Assembly (NCBI GenBank): GCA_030654205.1 | Contig: JAURXW010000037.1 | Location: 1-8,142 of the forward strand | Direction of reading: 5' to 3' | Source of the DNA: Bacteriovorax sp. | GTDB lineage: Bacteria > Bdellovibrionota > Bacteriovoracia > Bacteriovoracales > Bacteriovoracaceae | Length of the DNA: 8,142 nt | Shown: positions 5,466-8,142 of the stretch, in pieces | How the letters are laid out: every line of letters starts with the position of its first letter | Numbering within the stretch: position 1 is the first letter of the stretch | The notes under the pieces: model-generated | Seen by the model: the letters and a program-made list of their open reading frames with translations, nothing else | What the model was told of the DNA's origin: nothing | Databases searched by the model: none | Translations under genes and position numbers: made by a program

Positions 5466-5677
5466 TCAAGTCACATTTTTGAAAACTGATTGGTTGCTAA
5501 AGATGTACTGGATTTCTAGACTAATCAATTCGAGCTGTCCTTTGGCCATGATTTCTTCGTGATTGATCACAACCTTGACTTAAGCTCTTGAAATTTAGTT
5601 CCTAGGTCTGAACTTTCTACATACCCCACTTGTTGTTCAAGGTGGAATAACATAATCAAATCCTCTTCTACTGGCAC
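5466..5677 (-). pseudogene. Possible frameshifted remnant of an unknown minus-strand gene
   Basis: Two short minus-strand reading frames meet end to end. The first (from a GTG at 5677 to a stop at 5567, 36 residues) reads like ordinary soluble protein, containing EEDLIMLFHLEQQ and SSDLGTKFQELKS. The second is open from 5579 to a stop at 5466, includes MAKGQLELISLEIQYIF, and lies in another frame overlapping by about 13 nt. A single-base indel near 5567-5579 would fuse them into about 70 residues. The upstream end would run into the binding-protein gene, so any original gene has lost its start. I recognise no family. Chance open frames are a serious alternative. Confidence 0.2.
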
Positions 5678-5702
5678 AGAACTAATTTCACCGAGATATA
5701 GA

Positions 5703-7226
5703 ATGCGGAACTTTATTTTTATAACTACCTTTTTAGTAGCATGGATTTCGCTTCCATGTTTTGCCAGTACCTACGTGAAAAGTGCTTTCTCTCTTCCGTT
5801 ATCTCTTGATCCCATTAAAATGAACGATCAAGCTTCGCTAGTCGTAGGAAACTTGATCTATGACGGCCTTTTAAAATTTTCTCCGTCATTAGAGATACAG
5901 GAATCACTGGCTGAATCATGGTCAACAAGTTCTGATGGGAAAACTCTCACATTTAAGCTTAAACCTAATATTAAATTCCACGATGGTACACCAATCACTG
6001 CGGACGATGTTGTCTATTCACTAGCTCGTGCAGTTTCTCCAGAAAGTACAGTTAGAAAATATTATGACTGTATTCAAGGTGCTGATGAGAAAAGTGGTAA
6101 GCAGGATACTACGAAGGTAGGAATCAAGGCGATTGATTCAAATACTGTTGAGATAAAGTTAAAAAAACCGTTTCCTGCCTTTATTTCAATCCTGGCAGGA
6201 GCTACCGCAAAGATTTTGCCGAAAAAATATAAAGATAGTAAAAACTTCTTTGATTCACCTATAGGCTCAGGCCCATTTCGTTTTGTATATAAAGATGCCG
6301 TTAATAAGAAATTGTTCCTTGAAGCCTTTGATTCTTATTATCAAGGGAAAAGTAAGCTCGATAAATTTGTTCTCCTTGAGTCCTCAGAAGATACTGCTTC
6401 AGAGCTAGCAAAGAAAAATGAAGTGCTTGATTTGGCATGTTGGCCACTAACTCCCAATAATCCAGTTTTTCAAAAGGGAAAAAAGATCACAAGTCCCGTT
6501 GCCGCGACATGGATAATAGGACTTAACAGCAAGATTGCACCTTTCAATTCAATTGAAGTCAGAAAGGCTTTCAAGGAATCGTTTGATACTGAAGGATTTA
6601 GAAAGAAGTTTTATCCAGATGCGTATCAGGCCTTCGGTTATATTCCTCCGGGATTATCAGGATATAACGATGGACCAAAATCAGCTTCGGTAAAATCGCT
6701 GAAATTGAAAGTAACGAGACAGAAAATTACGATAGTAATTCCGCAGGAGCTATCTGAAGCGAAGGAAATGAAACGCTTCTTTGAGCGCAATCTGAAAGAA
6801 AAAGGCTGGAACGTTGAAGTTGTGCCGATGGCATGGGACAAACTCATGGATGGGTATGCTAAGAAAAAGCACCAAGCTTTTTTAGTGTCCATGAATATGG
6901 ATTATCCAGATGCTGAATTTTTACTACGAAATTTTGAAAGCAATAATCCTGATAATTTCAGCGGCCTTAATAATAAAAAGCTAGATGCACTTATAAGTAC
7001 CTCAAGAGCTGAAACTGATAAAATTAAAAGAGTTAGCTTGTATAAAGAGGCTATTAAACTTCTTGATGACTCTTCAGTTACAATAAATTTATTTCACCCA
7101 AGAGCAAATTACTGGATTTCAAATTGCGTTGAAGGCTTGGTTCCCAATATTCTTTCTGATGTATATATTGATTATACAAAAGTTAGCATCAACGAAGAAT
7201 GTATGAAAAATGGTGGAAAATTATGA
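5703..7226 (+). CDS. Periplasmic solute-binding protein, family 5 (oligopeptide/nickel type)
   Basis: The product has 507 residues, normal for DppA/OppA-type binding proteins. It begins with a type I signal peptide: MR, a hydrophobic stretch at 3-17, and a likely cut after CFA at 21. The Cys at 19 is not in a lipobox, so this is a soluble periplasmic form, not a lipoprotein. The family signature region SLAESWSTSSDGKTLTFKLK (69-88) and KFHDGTPITADDVVYSL (91-107) is clear, and IGSGPFRF near 187-194 is another landmark. Oligopeptides or dipeptides are the usual ligands, but the ligand here cannot be read. The ribosome site is weak (GAG 7 nt before the ATG). The last codon and stop overlap the ATG of a histidine kinase; no permease or ATPase gene is nearby. 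I infer that it may deliver a bound ligand to the kinase rather than to a transporter. Confidence 0.92.
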   Translation: MRNFIFITTFLVAWISLPCFASTYVKSAFSLPLSLDPIKMNDQASLVVGNLIYDGLLKFSPSLEIQESLAESWSTSSDGKTLTFKLKPNIKFHDGTPITADDVVYSLARAVSPESTVRKYYDCIQGADEKSGKQDTTKVGIKAIDSNTVEIKLKKPFPAFISILAGATAKILPKKYKDSKNFFDSPIGSGPFRFVYKDAVNKKLFLEAFDSYYQGKSKLDKFVLLESSEDTASELAKKNEVLDLACWPLTPNNPVFQKGKKITSPVAATWIIGLNSKIAPFNSIEVRKAFKESFDTEGFRKKFYPDAYQAFGYIPPGLSGYNDGPKSASVKSLKLKVTRQKITIVIPQELSEAKEMKRFFERNLKEKGWNVEVVPMAWDKLMDGYAKKKHQAFLVSMNMDYPDAEFLLRNFESNNPDNFSGLNNKKLDALISTSRAETDKIKRVSLYKEAIKLLDDSSVTINLFHPRANYWISNCVEGLVPNILSDVYIDYTKVSINEECMKNGGKL

Positions 7227-8142
7227 GCAATCAAATTTCTATCTTTAAATATGTGCATAAATCCCAGACACCTCTTCGCTGGTCAATTTCGCTGATATTA
7301 ACTCTTGCCGTTTCATTTGTTTTTGCAGCAATGAATCTATCAAATCAGATCAATTCTAATAAAAAGATTTTAAATGCTCTGGCACCGTACATAATGACTC
7401 AGATTGAAGTTAATGACCGCATTGAAATTATACGCATTCTCAATTCCATAACAAAGAGTGAGAATTCAAAACTGGTCTTAGAAAGAGATGGTAAAGTGTT
7501 TGCTTCTAGTGGCGATACACAAGGAATTGATCTTCCTTTTGCAACACCTGTCGTAAGTCTAAAAATGTTTGGCGTACAATTCACAACAAATGAAATTATC
7601 GTCATAAATACATTTCACCAAAATGTTAATTTAAGATCTTTACGATCAAAACTTTATTTTTATACCCCATTACGACCAATTGTTAAAAATACTTTAGGGA
7701 TCATGGCCCTTGCATTTTTGACTTCAGCTTTAATTTCAATATTGGTTTCTTGGAGAACCAAACGCGCACTCAAAAAAGCACTCAAACCTCTTGAGCAACT
7801 CCACGAAGAAATCAGAAATTTAAAATCAAATAATGCTGACACTTCAACTCCTATTAAAATTAAAGAGCTTGAAGACATTCGACAAACTATTATTAGCACT
7901 CGATCTGATTTGGAGATTGCAAATGAAAAAATTGCAATACAAAAGGCAAAAGAACTTAATACAGAATCTTATAAACAATTAATTCATGATCTTCATAGTC
8001 CAGTGTTGGCGTTAAGGCATATGGTATGGCTACAATCATCTATCGACGCTGATGCTGAAAGTAAGCAAGAAGCTCTTGAATCGGTTCCGGGTATTGCAGA
8101 AGAAATATTAATGCAAGTAACTGCCGCAAAGAGGAACTTGGA
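7223..8142 (+). CDS. Sensor histidine kinase, N-terminal part (runs off the right edge)
   Basis: The first 306 residues are present and the frame stays open to the window end. The layout is a membrane sensor kinase: TM1 about 20-37, a periplasmic domain about 38-154 of no recognised family, TM2 about 155-176, then a charged HAMP-like/coiled-coil stretch (about 177-248). A DHp start follows, with the H-box LIHDLHSPV (253-261); H255 is the predicted phosphoacceptor in the HDxxxP pattern. The ATP-binding domain lies outside the window. The ATG overlaps the binding-protein stop as ATGA, so the two are translationally coupled. Known pairs in which a periplasmic binding protein feeds a kinase (TorT-TorS, LuxP-LuxQ) make a shared sensory role plausible. 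The response regulator is not visible and may follow downstream. Confidence 0.88.
   Translation, partial: MSNQISIFKYVHKSQTPLRWSISLILTLAVSFVFAAMNLSNQINSNKKILNALAPYIMTQIEVNDRIEIIRILNSITKSENSKLVLERDGKVFASSGDTQGIDLPFATPVVSLKMFGVQFTTNEIIVINTFHQNVNLRSLRSKLYFYTPLRPIVKNTLGIMALAFLTSALISILVSWRTKRALKKALKPLEQLHEEIRNLKSNNADTSTPIKIKELEDIRQTIISTRSDLEIANEKIAIQKAKELNTESYKQLIHDLHSPVLALRHMVWLQSSIDADAESKQEALESVPGIAEEILMQVTAAKRNL

Larger units (their letters stand above)
5352..5702. other. 350-bp gap between the VOC operon and the solute-binding protein gene
   Basis: The left 90 bp are regulatory and AT-rich: the VOC leader with a small GTTAA/TTAAC dyad (5368-5381), the large inverted repeat at 5389-5422, and a second perfect dyad ATTTCA-CA-TGAAAT (5429-5442). 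From about 5466 the composition becomes more gene-like, with possible minus-strand gene remnants. A weak plus-strand promoter for the binding-protein gene may be TTGTTG (5630-5635) and CATAAT (5651-5656) with a 15-nt spacer. Confidence 0.5.

Noticed and set aside
5703..5765. Lipoprotein signal in the binding protein because of a Cys at residue 19
   Set aside because: The residues before it (SLP) do not fit a lipobox; an A-x-A-like cut after CFA is more likely.
6638..6892. Minus-strand open frame opposite the binding-protein gene
   Set aside because: Antisense shadow of a well-supported family 5 binding protein.
7399..7899. Two minus-strand open frames opposite the kinase gene
   Set aside because: Antisense shadows; the plus-strand kinase frame is continuous with TM segments and an H-box.
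1..8142. CRISPR arrays, tRNA/rRNA genes, insertion sequences or attachment sites
   Set aside because: I found no regularly spaced repeats, cloverleaf genes, transposase motifs or long terminal inverted repeats. The repeats present are short operator-like dyads.

Overview
The window carries ten protein genes, eight complete and one cut at each edge. The base composition is AT-leaning, there are no tRNA or rRNA genes, and I see no insertion sequence or CRISPR array. The proteins are lysine-rich and of Gram-negative type: the solute-binding protein is a soluble periplasmic form with a type I signal peptide, next to a two-transmembrane histidine kinase. The style recalls low-GC Bdellovibrionota (Bacteriovorax-like), but nothing in the sequence proves that, so it stays a weak inference.

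Left part (1-822): a short-chain dehydrogenase (minus, cut by the left edge) is divergent from an HxlR-family regulator. The gap between them holds two dyads repeated at a 23-bp interval, probably the HxlR operator. Each strand then has a likely terminator around 870-950.

Middle-left (1123-3684): a LysR-type regulator (minus) is divergent from a two-gene operon. That operon encodes a thioredoxin-reductase-like flavoprotein with a CPYC active site and a class I SAM methyltransferase. The 91-bp gap has a dyad with the T-N11-A LysR signature, a second adjoining dyad, and a good sigma70 promoter in the right geometry for activation. The flavoprotein keeps its FAD motifs and redox cysteines, but its pyridine-nucleotide motif is damaged. 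This resembles the GliT/HlmI dithiol oxidases, and with a methyltransferase beside it a dithiol or thiol processing role is possible.

Middle-right (3867-5351): a tight minus-strand operon encodes a metal-free-looking VOC protein, an NmrA/BLVRB-like NAD(P)-binding reductase and a MarR regulator. Upstream is a 34-bp perfect inverted repeat whose halves resemble the SlyA/MarR box, so the operon is probably autoregulated.

Right part (5352-8142): a 350-bp gap may hold remnants of a minus-strand gene. It is followed by an oligopeptide-type solute-binding protein overlapping (ATGA) a histidine kinase that runs off the right edge. No permease or ATPase gene is visible, so the pair may be a periplasmic ligand sensor rather than a transporter.

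Overall, three consecutive modules each pair a regulator of a different family (HxlR, LysR, MarR) with redox or detoxification-type enzymes, and each has its own recognisable operator. This suggests a small chemical-stress response cluster followed by a sensory operon.
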